11,987 nt of DNA from DASWIV01 sp036397475 (GTDB lineage Bacteria > JAJVIF01 > JAPKYR01), in contig DASWIV010000336.1 in NCBI GenBank assembly GCA_036397475.1, positions 1 through 11,987 of the forward strand, in the 5' to 3' direction. Each line of letters begins with the position of its first letter. Position 1 is the first letter of the stretch. Position numbers and translations under genes: made by a program. Under the pieces are notes generated by a model that saw only the letters and a program-made list of their open reading frames with translations, made no database searches and was not told the origin of the DNA. This document shows, piece after piece, positions 1 through 7,547 of this stretch.

Positions 1-5
1 TAGGA

Positions 6-893
6 ATGCACCAGCGGGCAGGAGTCCTGCTCGAAATTGTTGGCGAATCCGATCTGCTGAATGCGCAAAAAATAAAAGACGACTACAAGAAATTGATTCT
101 TCTTGACAATTCCCCTCTTCAGAACAACGAGGACGCAATTGCCTGGCTGAGTCCGTACGCACAGATCGGGCTGAGTATTCTGCGTGATGACCGCAATATC
201 CTGGACCGGCTCGAACCGATGCTGATCAGCCAGTATAAACTTGAAGATTATCGCTCTCCGAAACTCGAGGACTGGCTGAGGGTAAAATATGTAAACCAAG
301 GCGCTATGGCTGACTTTCTCCACGGCGGTGACGCGGTGATTGTGGCGAACCTGCCTTATGTATTCATCAGAATAAATAATCTCGGGCCTGACAGGTATAT
401 CGATGTAAAACTCGACGGATGGCCGGAATCGAACCTTTCTTTCATAAATATGATAGACGTCACGAATGATAATTCCACTGAACTTCAGGTCAGGGGTACC
501 ACTGTCAGTTACCAGTTCGGACCGAAACGCAATATTTCGCATATGTACATCCTCAGTGACGATTTCGCGCCTATTTCCAGGTTTTACGATGAGCGTGTTA
601 AAACGGTAGCAGTCCACCAGCAGTCGCAGAACATGCGCAGGAGCATGCCCGCCGCACTTCTTCTGGGCGTACTGCTCGGGGTCACTTTGATGTGGATGAG
701 TTTCCAGACCCAGCAGAGTTCACTTCTCCAGGCTGCTGAACTGGTCGAAAAACGCAGAAGGATAGAACCCATAGATATCCTCGAAGACCAGGAAGTAATG
801 GAATTTTATAAAAAATATATTTCAACCGATGACGATCGGGGCGATGGTGCCGAAACGGTACCCGATAATTCGGATCATGAGATCGACGAATGA
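6..893 (+). CDS. Unrecognised single-pass membrane protein (5' end possibly truncated)
   Basis: I do not recognise this 295-residue protein. The first visible ATG is at base 6, but no in-frame stop lies between the window edge and it, so the true start may be further upstream. Residues 1-210 are soluble in character and include a mixed stretch around residues 98-185 that looks beta-rich (for example VIVANLPYVFIRINNL). One clear membrane segment spans about residues 214-231. It is preceded by basic residues (MRRS), so the large N-terminal part is predicted to be cytoplasmic and the C-terminal 60 residues outside the membrane. After the membrane segment come a basic patch (EKRRR, 248-252) and a strongly acidic tail. 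The stop overlaps the argS start (ATGA), so it is co-transcribed and probably translationally coupled with argS. This order says nothing certain about function. The reading frame is convincing from its length, composition and overlap with a firm gene. Confidence 0.8.
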   Translation: MHQRAGVLLEIVGESDLLNAQKIKDDYKKLILLDNSPLQNNEDAIAWLSPYAQIGLSILRDDRNILDRLEPMLISQYKLEDYRSPKLEDWLRVKYVNQGAMADFLHGGDAVIVANLPYVFIRINNLGPDRYIDVKLDGWPESNLSFINMIDVTNDNSTELQVRGTTVSYQFGPKRNISHMYILSDDFAPISRFYDERVKTVAVHQQSQNMRRSMPAALLLGVLLGVTLMWMSFQTQQSSLLQAAELVEKRRRIEPIDILEDQEVMEFYKKYISTDDDRGDGAETVPDNSDHEIDE

Positions 894-2692
894 GTGACAC
901 ATTAGATAATAAGATCCTGCAGGTTCTCCGGGAAAACGGACTCCCTGAAGTATTTCCATCCCTGAGGGAAATTCCATTTCCCGGACAGCTTGGAGTAGCG
1001 CTGTCAAATGTTTTTCAGATCGCACGTGCGGCGTATCCGGGCGCGGATAAAAAACAACTGAAGGAAAAAGCCGACGAGATCGCGCAATTGATCGGCTACA
1101 ATCTCGATTCCTCTGGTATTTTTGAAAAAGTCGAAGTCGTCAAGGGATACGTCAACTGCTTCTTTAAGCCCCCTGCATTTGCTTCCGATCTGATATCCAA
1201 TGTACTCATGAATGGCATCAGTTGGGCTGAATCGAAGGAAACGACTCCCGGACGCGCCATGGTCGAATACTCTCAGCCGAACACCCATAAGGCATTCCAT
1301 ATCGGCCATGTGCGAAATGTTGTCACTGGTTCATGCCTGATCAGATGCATGGAATATTCAGGAAGGGATGTTGTCGCGGCAAATTATTATGGCGATATAG
1401 GAACCCATGTATTCAAATCCCTCTGGTATCTCGAAAACTACGCGCAGGGAGAAATGATAGAGGGAAGCCTCGGACAATGGCTTGGAAATCAATACCAGAA
1501 CGCGGAAGAGATACTTTCATCGGATGATACGTTACGTGAGGAAGCACTGCGTGGCATAGCTGAACGATGGTATTCGGGCGACCCACAGTTGATCGCGAGA
1601 TGGGAAGAAACCCGTGGGTGGAGCCTGGACGAATTCCGAAGGATCTATAAGGAACTCGATGCCAGGTTCGATGTCGACTTTTTCGAAAGCCAGGTCGAAG
1701 TTGAAGGGCTGAAAATTGTCGATGAGCTGGTTGAAGAAGGGATCGCTGCCATCAGCGGTGGCGCGCGCATTGTAGAGATCGACGTAAAGCTCCACGAAAA
1801 ATTCCCTGGTGAATTCCCGCTGGTTAATGGAGAAATAAAAGATAAATACAGGGTGCTTGTCCTTGTGAAATCCGACGGCTCGTCCCTCTACGGCTCAAAG
1901 GACCTTTCACTCGCGAAGAAAAAGTTCGAGGATTTCGAGATCGATGAATCTATTTATGTTGTCGATAATTCCCAGAAATTTTACTTCGAACAGGTCTTCC
2001 AGATCCTCAGGATCATGGGATTTCCACAGTGGGAAAAATGCTTCCATCTCTCGTACGAGCTGGTCATGCTCCCGGAAGGAAAAATGTCTTCCCGCAAGGG
2101 TCAGGTCGTGCTGTATGACGACGTCAAAACAGAGCTTGAGAGAAGGGCACTGGATGTGGTGAGGGAGAAAAATCCGAACCTGCCCGACAAAGCCAAGAAA
2201 CAGGTGGCGTCCGATGTCGCAATGGGTGCCTTGAAATACGGCATGTTGCGTGTCGACACAAATAAGATAATCCATTTCGATTTCGACGATGTACTCGATC
2301 TCGAAGGGCGGAGTGCGCCATACATTCAGTACGCAGGCGCAAGGGCGAGCAGCATACTCAGGAAAGCGAAAGACGAAAAAATTAAAGTCCCCGACAATGT
2401 AACCGATTCAGACTTTTCATATGATATGGAAACAGCCGAGATTGAATTGATCAAAATGATCAACCGGCTTCCGGAAATCGTACGGAAAGTTTCCGATGAG
2501 AAAAAACCGATTCATCTCGCATCTTACGCGTACGAACTTGCTGTAGCATTTTCGGATTTCTACCACGCATGTCCGGTATTGAAGGCTGAAGGCGATATCC
2601 TCAGATCGCGCCTCCTGCTTGTAAAAGCGTCAAGAATCACCATCAAATCAGCATTGTGGCTGCTCGGGATCAATTCTCCGGATGTGATGTAG
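890..2692 (+). CDS. argS: Arginyl-tRNA synthetase (class I)
   Basis: This cytoplasmic enzyme charges tRNA-Arg with arginine using ATP. The 600-residue length is normal for ArgRS. Residues 1-95 fit the N-terminal tRNA-recognition (Add-1) domain. The class I ATP-binding HIGH motif is at 137-140, inside the family-typical context SQPNTHKAFHIGHVRN, and the second signature appears as KMSSR at 398-402. The C-terminal helical anticodon-binding (DALR) domain begins near PYIQYAGAR (477-485) and runs to the LGI-x-x-P-x-x-M-like end (592-600), matching the usual ArgRS C-terminus. The start overlaps the stop of the preceding membrane-protein gene by 4 bases, and there is no strong Shine-Dalgarno sequence before it, so translation probably depends on coupling. 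All catalytic signatures are intact and I see no frameshift. The identification is secure. Confidence 0.97.
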   Translation: MSDTLDNKILQVLRENGLPEVFPSLREIPFPGQLGVALSNVFQIARAAYPGADKKQLKEKADEIAQLIGYNLDSSGIFEKVEVVKGYVNCFFKPPAFASDLISNVLMNGISWAESKETTPGRAMVEYSQPNTHKAFHIGHVRNVVTGSCLIRCMEYSGRDVVAANYYGDIGTHVFKSLWYLENYAQGEMIEGSLGQWLGNQYQNAEEILSSDDTLREEALRGIAERWYSGDPQLIARWEETRGWSLDEFRRIYKELDARFDVDFFESQVEVEGLKIVDELVEEGIAAISGGARIVEIDVKLHEKFPGEFPLVNGEIKDKYRVLVLVKSDGSSLYGSKDLSLAKKKFEDFEIDESIYVVDNSQKFYFEQVFQILRIMGFPQWEKCFHLSYELVMLPEGKMSSRKGQVVLYDDVKTELERRALDVVREKNPNLPDKAKKQVASDVAMGALKYGMLRVDTNKIIHFDFDDVLDLEGRSAPYIQYAGARASSILRKAKDEKIKVPDNVTDSDFSYDMETAEIELIKMINRLPEIVRKVSDEKKPIHLASYAYELAVAFSDFYHACPVLKAEGDILRSRLLLVKASRITIKSALWLLGINSPDVM

Positions 2693-2721
2693 TTGAAATT
2701 TGGATGTGAGTCGTTTATTAA
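2693..2721 (+). promoter_or_regulatory. Candidate sigma70-type promoter after argS
   Basis: Directly after the argS stop lies TTGAAA (2693-2698), a 17-base spacer, and TATTAA (2716-2721), that is 5 of 6 and 4 of 6 matches to the -35 and -10 consensus. It would start transcription just ahead of the ribosome site of the secreted two-domain protein, allowing expression independent of argS. It is predicted by eye only; read-through from argS is an alternative, since I see no terminator in the 59-base gap. Confidence 0.35.
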
Positions 2722-2736
2722 TATTCTGACGATGTG

Positions 2737-2743
2737 AGAGGAG
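2737..2743 (+). promoter_or_regulatory. Ribosome binding site fixing the start of the two-domain protein
   Basis: AGAGGAG sits 8 bases before the ATG at 2752. An in-frame GTG at 2734 lies upstream of and partly against this site, so it cannot be its start; the ATG gives a classic signal peptide and is preferred. Confidence 0.75.
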
Positions 2744-2751
2744 ACATAAAA

Positions 2752-3609
2752 ATGAAATATTCAGCGTTAGTTTTGACAGCGTTACTGATCATTTTTTCCG
2801 CAGGGATCGCGCACAGCCAGGATCAGGCTTATCCGGATTTCGGCGGAATATGGGATACCTCAAGAGGTACGCTTGCCATCTGGCAGGCAGAGGATTCAGT
2901 GTTCGGGATTTATGGCCCCTATGGCGAAATAGGCGGCCATGTACAGGAAGATGGTACCCTCGAGTTCCTGTGGTCTGAAGAGCCGGATGATTACGGCAAC
3001 GGCTGGATTAAACTCGGCGACGATGGAAATTCATTCGATGGCATGTGGTTCAGCGTTATTGAAATGGATCAGCATGACACATGGCGCGGAGAAAAATTAG
3101 ATGAGAATCATTACGAGCTTGCCGATCGTGCCGCCCTCGACCATGTCCCGGGTACAACTCCCGAAACTCCCGGCGCAACAGACGAAACCGGAACTCCTGA
3201 CGATGGCATGGCTGAATTACCGGCAGATAATAGTGATCAGTCCGTGGATGAGGAACCCGTTATCGAACCTGCCATTCCGGAAGGCGATATTGATGCGCTG
3301 TGGTCTGGTGTATGGGACACCGCCCGGGGTGATTTGGCAATATTGATAGTCGATGGCGTTGCGACCGGAACGTTCAGGGAATTAGGTTCCATCGAGGGCA
3401 CGATTGACGGGCCAATCATCAACGCGACGTGGTCGGAAACTACAGATACCGGGGTCGAGGTCTCCGGATCGGTAATTTTCTGGCTGTCGGAGGATGGCAC
3501 TACTTTCAGGGGAAGTTATAACGTCGAGACAAATCCTGATCTGTGGCTTGCCTGGTCGGGAGAGAAAACTTCGGATGAGGCTGGGTCGGAAGTATCCGAT
3601 GCGGAATAA
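2752..3609 (+). CDS. Secreted protein with two tandem beta-rich 'WDT-G' domains
   Basis: This 285-residue exported protein has no assigned function. Residues 1-22 form a signal peptide (MKYSALVLTALLIIFSAG, likely cut after AHS). Two homologous domains follow, at about 31-115 and 185-272. Both show the order G-x-W-D-T-x-R-G-x-L-A-I, a G-rich turn, G-x-I-x-G, W-S-E, then L-x-x-D-G-x-x-F-x-G and a final W-x-G-E-K. This pattern resembles small beta-barrel-like domains seen in many secreted bacterial proteins of the form 'GxW.T..G.L.L......G.Y....G.I.G......G.W.E'; I recall the pattern but cannot name a family with certainty. The linker (116-184) is rich in Pro, Thr, Glu and Asp, and the C-terminus is acidic. 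The ATG start is chosen because it follows AGAGGAG at a proper distance and opens the signal peptide. It lies 59 bases after argS, probably with its own promoter, and converges on lpxC. Confidence 0.88.
   Translation: MKYSALVLTALLIIFSAGIAHSQDQAYPDFGGIWDTSRGTLAIWQAEDSVFGIYGPYGEIGGHVQEDGTLEFLWSEEPDDYGNGWIKLGDDGNSFDGMWFSVIEMDQHDTWRGEKLDENHYELADRAALDHVPGTTPETPGATDETGTPDDGMAELPADNSDQSVDEEPVIEPAIPEGDIDALWSGVWDTARGDLAILIVDGVATGTFRELGSIEGTIDGPIINATWSETTDTGVEVSGSVIFWLSEDGTTFRGSYNVETNPDLWLAWSGEKTSDEAGSEVSDAE
2842..3567 (+). repeat. Protein-level tandem duplication (two ~85-residue domains)
   Basis: The first copy is encoded at about 2842-3096 and the second at about 3304-3567, separated by a 69-residue low-complexity acidic linker. 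Matching anchors are GIWDTSRGTLAI and GVWDTARGDLAI, IGGHV and IEGTI, LWSEEPDD and TWSETTD, DDGNSFDG and EDGTTFRG, and WRGEK and WSGEK. The duplication is visible only in protein; codons differ, so it is old or under coding constraint. Confidence 0.8.
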
Positions 3610-3625
3610 TTACAAATCCCGGTAA

Positions 3626-4465
3626 TTACAGGTAAATTTGCGCGAGCCTCCTGGCAAGCTCCCTGTTTTGCACATGGCCCGATCGGATTCCGATAATGTG
3701 TCCACGGACCCTCTTACCGGTCAGATACATATCCCCGAGGATGTCCAGAATTTTGTGATAGCAGAATTCGTTCGCGAATCTGAGCGTCTGGTTCAGTTTA
3801 TCCTCATAAACGACCAGTGCCTGGTTAGCGTCCGTATTTTTTACTTCTCCATTGGCAACCATCGCCGGAATATTGTCCGCCATCAGAAATGTACGTGCCG
3901 GGCCTATTCTCTTCATGTAATTTTCCGGGGTTATTTCAATAGTGGCGGCGCGTTTCCCGATCTGGGAATTTTCGTGGTCAAGGTAATGTGTCACGATAAA
4001 TTTTTCAGATGGCACTGCCATTAGAACAGTATTTCCATCGTCGACAATTATCGTCTCATCGACAACGATCTCATCCCGCTCCGGTTCCTGCTCGACAATC
4101 CCCGCCTTCATTATTGCTTCAGCGTACTTCAGGGAACTTCCGTCGATCAACGGCATTTCAATGGCGTCAACCTCGATTATCGCGTTATCGATGCCAAGTC
4201 CCATGAGCGATGATAAAACATGTTCAGTGATATTTATCCGGATCGTTTCATCTTCCGGGGACACCAGAACCGACCGGTTCGGGGCTTCGAGCAGGTTCCC
4301 GATCTCAACCGGAATACTCGTGATTTTTCCACCGGAAACAATCCTGAATTCAATGCCGGCACCTGCTTCCGACGGATGAATTTTAATGTTGACGACTCCT
4401 TCCGTGAATGTGCCGGGAGCCGATAACTCGGCAATTGCTTTTAAAGTTCTTTGTTTATTGGGCAT
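3626..4465 (-). CDS. lpxC: UDP-3-O-acyl-N-acetylglucosamine deacetylase (LpxC)
   Basis: LpxC is the zinc-dependent deacetylase that carries out the committed step of lipid A synthesis in the cytoplasm, removing the acetyl group from UDP-3-O-acyl-GlcNAc. The family features are all visible: the catalytic Glu and first zinc His in TEHVLSSLMGLGIDN (E81, H82), PLIDGSS (105-111), the ARTF loop (190-193), the second zinc pair in HKILDILGDMYL (H237, D241), and the last catalytic His in RSGH (H264). The spacing of these residues matches E. coli LpxC almost residue for residue. The length of 279 is slightly short of the usual ~300. The N-terminal glycine-rich 'G-x-G-L-H-S-G' strand turn is poorly kept (APGTFTEGV). 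The start lies 3 bases after the stop of the lipoprotein hydrolase and has no obvious Shine-Dalgarno, so re-initiation is likely. It converges on the two-domain protein gene with a 16-base gap and no clear terminator. Confidence 0.95.
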   Translation of the reverse strand: MPNKQRTLKAIAELSAPGTFTEGVVNIKIHPSEAGAGIEFRIVSGGKITSIPVEIGNLLEAPNRSVLVSPEDETIRINITEHVLSSLMGLGIDNAIIEVDAIEMPLIDGSSLKYAEAIMKAGIVEQEPERDEIVVDETIIVDDGNTVLMAVPSEKFIVTHYLDHENSQIGKRAATIEITPENYMKRIGPARTFLMADNIPAMVANGEVKNTDANQALVVYEDKLNQTLRFANEFCYHKILDILGDMYLTGKRVRGHIIGIRSGHVQNRELARRLAQIYL

Positions 4466-4468
4466 TAA

Positions 4469-5275
4469 TTATTGCTCGTTCAGATTTTCTTTGAGCCACT
4501 CTACCACATCATCCTCAAATCCGGCTTCCGACGCGAACAACCGGGTCCCATGCGACGATCCCGAAAATGAGGTCAACTCCGCGTTTCTTGCAGCCTGGCT
4601 CAACGACTGCGAGCCGGGATAACTCTGCCGATCCTCTTCCGACGCTGCTATTAAAACCGGAATATTTCCAAGCTCCCGCGCGCGCGGAGCGGGTACAACC
4701 CCCCTGTAATTCACGCCGGGACTCATAAGTACCATTGCCTTGAGCGGCGCATTTTCATCCGCCATGAAAATATCTGCCCCCGCGACAACCGACAGGTTCG
4801 CGCCTATACTCGCCCCGACAACCGCAATCGCGGTGTGTCCTTTTTCAGCCAGATATTTGTATCCCGCAAGTACATCGTTCTCGCAATCCTGCCACTGGAC
4901 GTCGGTGAAGGTCGTGTAATCCTGCGTCCCGCTCTCTGTGGAACCGCCGTGGCCTCTCAGGTCGATAGCCAGCGATGCGATTCCGACCGCCCCCAATTTT
5001 TCCTGGAGTGAAGCGTAATCGGACTTGCTTCCGCCCAGCATGTGAACTAGCAGGCAGGCCGGGACCATGCTATTGCCTGAATCATGATAATTCGCGGAAA
5101 TAGTTATCCCGTCAAGAGATGGAAATGTAATCGCCAACATGTTTTCCGACTCTTGATCGCCTTCCGTTTGTGCCTGCTCCTCAGCGACTTCCTCAGGTTG
5201 TCCGCCCCCGCAGCCGATGAAAATTAACAGAATCGGTAATGTGAAAACCAGGAAAATCCGTTGATATTTGGTCAT
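4469..5275 (-). CDS. Lipoprotein alpha/beta hydrolase (dienelactone hydrolase/esterase-like)
   Basis: This 268-residue protein carries a type II signal: MTKYQ, a hydrophobic stretch, then FIGC with the lipidated Cys at 22, followed by a glycine run and an acidic Q/E-rich tether (to about residue 45). The rest is an alpha/beta hydrolase fold. The visible parts are the oxyanion strand VHMLGG (77-82), the LRGHGGS turn (106-112), the nucleophile elbow GASIG with S156, a likely acid in ASEED (D215 or a neighbour) and the catalytic His in SSHG (H242). It should act as an envelope-anchored esterase, lipase or peptidase of unknown substrate. AAGGGG (5283-5288) lies 7 bases before the ATG. It is the first gene of a two-gene unit with lpxC, which hints at an envelope role but does not prove one. 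Fold and lipobox are clear, substrate is not. Confidence 0.9.
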   Translation of the reverse strand: MTKYQRIFLVFTLPILLIFIGCGGGQPEEVAEEQAQTEGDQESENMLAITFPSLDGITISANYHDSGNSMVPACLLVHMLGGSKSDYASLQEKLGAVGIASLAIDLRGHGGSTESGTQDYTTFTDVQWQDCENDVLAGYKYLAEKGHTAIAVVGASIGANLSVVAGADIFMADENAPLKAMVLMSPGVNYRGVVPAPRARELGNIPVLIAASEEDRQSYPGSQSLSQAARNAELTSFSGSSHGTRLFASEAGFEDDVVEWLKENLNEQ

Positions 5276-5292
5276 TTCATTGCCCCTTGATT

Positions 5293-5321
5293 AAAGAAAA
5301 AAGCACGGTCCGGAACCGTGC
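5293..5321 (-). terminator. Intrinsic terminator of the S55-like gene
   Basis: On the minus strand a perfect 7-base-pair stem (GCACGGT / ACCGTGC, bases 5303-5309 and 5315-5321) with a 5-base loop is followed at once by TTTTTTCTTT. It lies about 40 bases after the stop of the large S55-like gene. This is the best-formed terminator in the window. Confidence 0.85.
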
Positions 5322-5322
5322 A

Positions 5323-5352
5323 ATCAAACCAGATTAATTCGCTCGATGTCAA
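5323..5352 (-). promoter_or_regulatory. Candidate promoter of the hydrolase-lpxC unit
   Basis: On the minus strand a perfect TTGACA (5347-5352) is followed by an 18-base spacer and TTTGAT (5323-5328), preceded by TGG as in an extended -10. Transcription would begin within the adjacent terminator stem, so only part of that hairpin would be in the new transcript. This is a prediction by eye. Confidence 0.4.
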
Positions 5353-5361
5353 TGTTAAATT

Positions 5362-7485
5362 CTAATTCCTGTGGGGATTACGCCCATCAGCCGAAGTCGA
5401 GCCCTGTTCGAGCACGATCATTTCATCGCTAATGTATTCTCCGTTCATTGGATCTTCCACGTACTCTTCTTCCCCTTCATCACTGACGATTTCTATAGGC
5501 AATGAGTAGTATCCGTAAACCACGTTATCAGAAGGAGTTGAGGACTTTACAACTTCATTCTGTTCGTAATCGTCCTGCAGATAGTAGTACGGGTCTGTTG
5601 GCCATTGAGCCATGAGGCTTGCGATGATCGAATTTCCCTTGTCCCTGGCCTGGAATGAATTGATGATCTCGTCGAGGTCTTCAGGTGGAAGGTAAATTCC
5701 GGTGTCAGTATACATTATCCCCCCGTAACCGCCGTACCAGTATAATCCGCCACCATAGATTTCCACCGACGTTATTCCAGGCTGGAAATCATCCGGTATC
5801 TTAAGCTGGATAATATTTTCAACCGGTTCTTCCCTGTATGGCCGCAGGGTCACGAGAATTTCAACAGTGTCTCCCGGATGATACCCGACAAGCTCCAAGC
5901 CGCCATAATACTCCGACTCGTACATGTCCATCATTTGCGCTTCCATATCCTCAAGTTCCTCGTACGGAATTTCCTGGGCGCTCGGATCGAAATTCAGCAT
6001 GTCGAAAGTCATTTCTTCCGGTTGAGTATCGCTATCTCCGTCTTCTTCCGGACCGCTGTAGCCGACTGCGCCCGGACCCATGTTCGGGGCATTATTGAAT
6101 CGCGCCTTGATGATGTCCGCCGTCTGGCGCGCGCTCGTTACCTCCACACTTATATTGATTTCCGTTATGTGGACATCTCTGTACTGGTTGTAATCTGTCA
6201 ATAGAGATACCGCTTCCGCGACTTCTCCAACCGCTTCCATTGGAAGCGAATACGCCCCGTAGATAATATTTTCGCGCTCGATCGGTTCCTTCAGCCCTTC
6301 GCCGTTTATACTGTAACTTACTTTAACGGTACCGGGACCCATTCTGTCCATCGTGTAAGCGAACGCTTCTGACGGCAGCAGGTAAGTGAACAATCCAAGC
6401 CATTCTTCCTTATCGATCACGCTGTAGTCGTACCTGCGGGTCCTGTTCAGATCGTGGTCGATTATTTCCACATGGAAATCGACCATATCGGGGATTTCCC
6501 GCAGCTGTCCCGCGATCGTTGTCGCCCTGTCCTGTGTTACCGTTCCTACTATCTCGATAGCTTCCCCCATCTTGTACGACCGCTCGATCGATGGCATAGT
6601 GTAGACGATTTTGGATGTCACAAACGGGAGATTTGTCGGTCCGTCCATCAGAAATGGATGTCCGAACGCCAGGAACGATCCATCGTCCCCGATCCATGTC
6701 AGCGTACCGATCGCAGTCAGGTCGATATCGCCTGTAGCGAGCGACGCGCCGATGCTCGCGCCCGGCTCAAGGGTCGTTGGACCCAAGAGTATTGGAACTC
6801 CGTCGGTGTTGCCGCCTCCCGGTCCTTTCACCAGGTCCATGTAAGGAAGCCTGTCTGCCGCGAATTCCTGCAGCCTTTCAAATCCGGCGTCGCTGATTCC
6901 CGAGACGATCAACGGGGCATGCGCCGGTGTCATGACAAGGGTATCCTCACCGAATTGAGTGAGAAGTTGATCCGGATCTCTGTCAAGACCGGCAAGAATA
7001 ATATTATCGTACGAGGATCCCGCGACATCGACCGGACTCGCGAACGACGTCGGAAGCATGGAAATTCTTTCCGGTTCTTCTGAATTATCGTACGTAAGAG
7101 CTTTCATCATATTGTTGATCGGCGTTATTCCGGCGACATCGCCTTTCGTATAGTATGGTCCCCAGCTGAGAGCACCTATAAGTTTTCCGTCGATGAATAC
7201 CGGACTCCCTGAGTAACCCCCGGCGATCCCGCCGGTCTCGTCGATTACTTCACCCGACATCCTTACGAAAATCAATGGGCCGCCATCGTATCCCAGGTCC
7301 TGGAATATGTCGATAACCTCCACATCGAATTCACGGATCTCCGTTCCGCTGATTACCGTCTTCCCGAATCCGGTCATTCCCGGCTGGATTTCGCTGACTG
7401 TCATTGTCGGAATTTCAGCGTATGCCGGTAAGGCGTAAATTAGGGTGAAAATCAGTGAAAAAATTACCGATCTGCCAAGTGTCAT
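5362..7485 (-). CDS. Secreted SpoIVB/S55-like serine peptidase domain protein, permuted order
   Basis: This 707-residue protein has a signal peptide at 1-23 (MTLGRSVIFSLIFTLIYALP, cut after AYA). Residues 32-125 carry a strong S55 signature: PGMTGFGKTVISGT, REFDVEVIDI, ETGGIAGGYSGSPVF with likely catalytic S92, then DGKLIGALSWG and GITPI. Residues 240-340 carry the other S55 half: GTLTW followed by AFGHPFL with likely catalytic H276, and a small-domain pattern around VGTVTQDR (313-320). In Bacillus SpoIVB, the family type member, the His part precedes the Ser part; here the order is reversed. The C-terminal 300 residues are Tyr-, Gly-, Asp- and Glu-rich, with no domain I can name. The ATG at 7485 is preferred over one 14 codons upstream because AGGAG lies 6 bases before it and it opens the signal peptide. 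It may be an exported protease or a non-proteolytic relative; both residues are present. It is monocistronic, with its own terminator. Confidence 0.88.
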   Translation of the reverse strand: MTLGRSVIFSLIFTLIYALPAYAEIPTMTVSEIQPGMTGFGKTVISGTEIREFDVEVIDIFQDLGYDGGPLIFVRMSGEVIDETGGIAGGYSGSPVFIDGKLIGALSWGPYYTKGDVAGITPINNMMKALTYDNSEEPERISMLPTSFASPVDVAGSSYDNIILAGLDRDPDQLLTQFGEDTLVMTPAHAPLIVSGISDAGFERLQEFAADRLPYMDLVKGPGGGNTDGVPILLGPTTLEPGASIGASLATGDIDLTAIGTLTWIGDDGSFLAFGHPFLMDGPTNLPFVTSKIVYTMPSIERSYKMGEAIEIVGTVTQDRATTIAGQLREIPDMVDFHVEIIDHDLNRTRRYDYSVIDKEEWLGLFTYLLPSEAFAYTMDRMGPGTVKVSYSINGEGLKEPIERENIIYGAYSLPMEAVGEVAEAVSLLTDYNQYRDVHITEINISVEVTSARQTADIIKARFNNAPNMGPGAVGYSGPEEDGDSDTQPEEMTFDMLNFDPSAQEIPYEELEDMEAQMMDMYESEYYGGLELVGYHPGDTVEILVTLRPYREEPVENIIQLKIPDDFQPGITSVEIYGGGLYWYGGYGGIMYTDTGIYLPPEDLDEIINSFQARDKGNSIIASLMAQWPTDPYYYLQDDYEQNEVVKSSTPSDNVVYGYYSLPIEIVSDEGEEEYVEDPMNGEYISDEMIVLEQGSTSADGRNPHRN

Positions 7486-7491
7486 GAGATT

Positions 7492-7496
7492 CTCCT
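7492..7496 (-). promoter_or_regulatory. Ribosome binding site fixing the start of the S55-like gene
   Basis: AGGAG on the minus strand stands 6 bases before the ATG at 7485. The upstream in-frame ATG at 7527 has no comparable site and would put a polar extension before the signal peptide. Confidence 0.75.
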
Positions 7497-7547
7497 GTCT
7501 GTAAATATCAGCTCCACATATCTGCACAGCTCAAATTAATATCGTGA

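Noticed and set aside
2734..2751. GTG start six codons upstream for the two-domain protein
   Set aside because: The GTG lies just before and reads through the Shine-Dalgarno itself; the ATG at 2752 has correct spacing and opens a signal peptide.
3601..3640. Possible two-way terminator between the convergent two-domain gene and lpxC
   Set aside because: The 16-base gap has only short AT repeats (AATTAC twice) and no GC stem with a T-tract on either strand.
6454..7083. A 209-codon open frame on the plus strand inside the S55-like gene
   Set aside because: It is antisense to a gene with strong family signatures, has an Arg/Ser/His-rich composition typical of shadow frames, no signal or domain, and no matching ribosome site.
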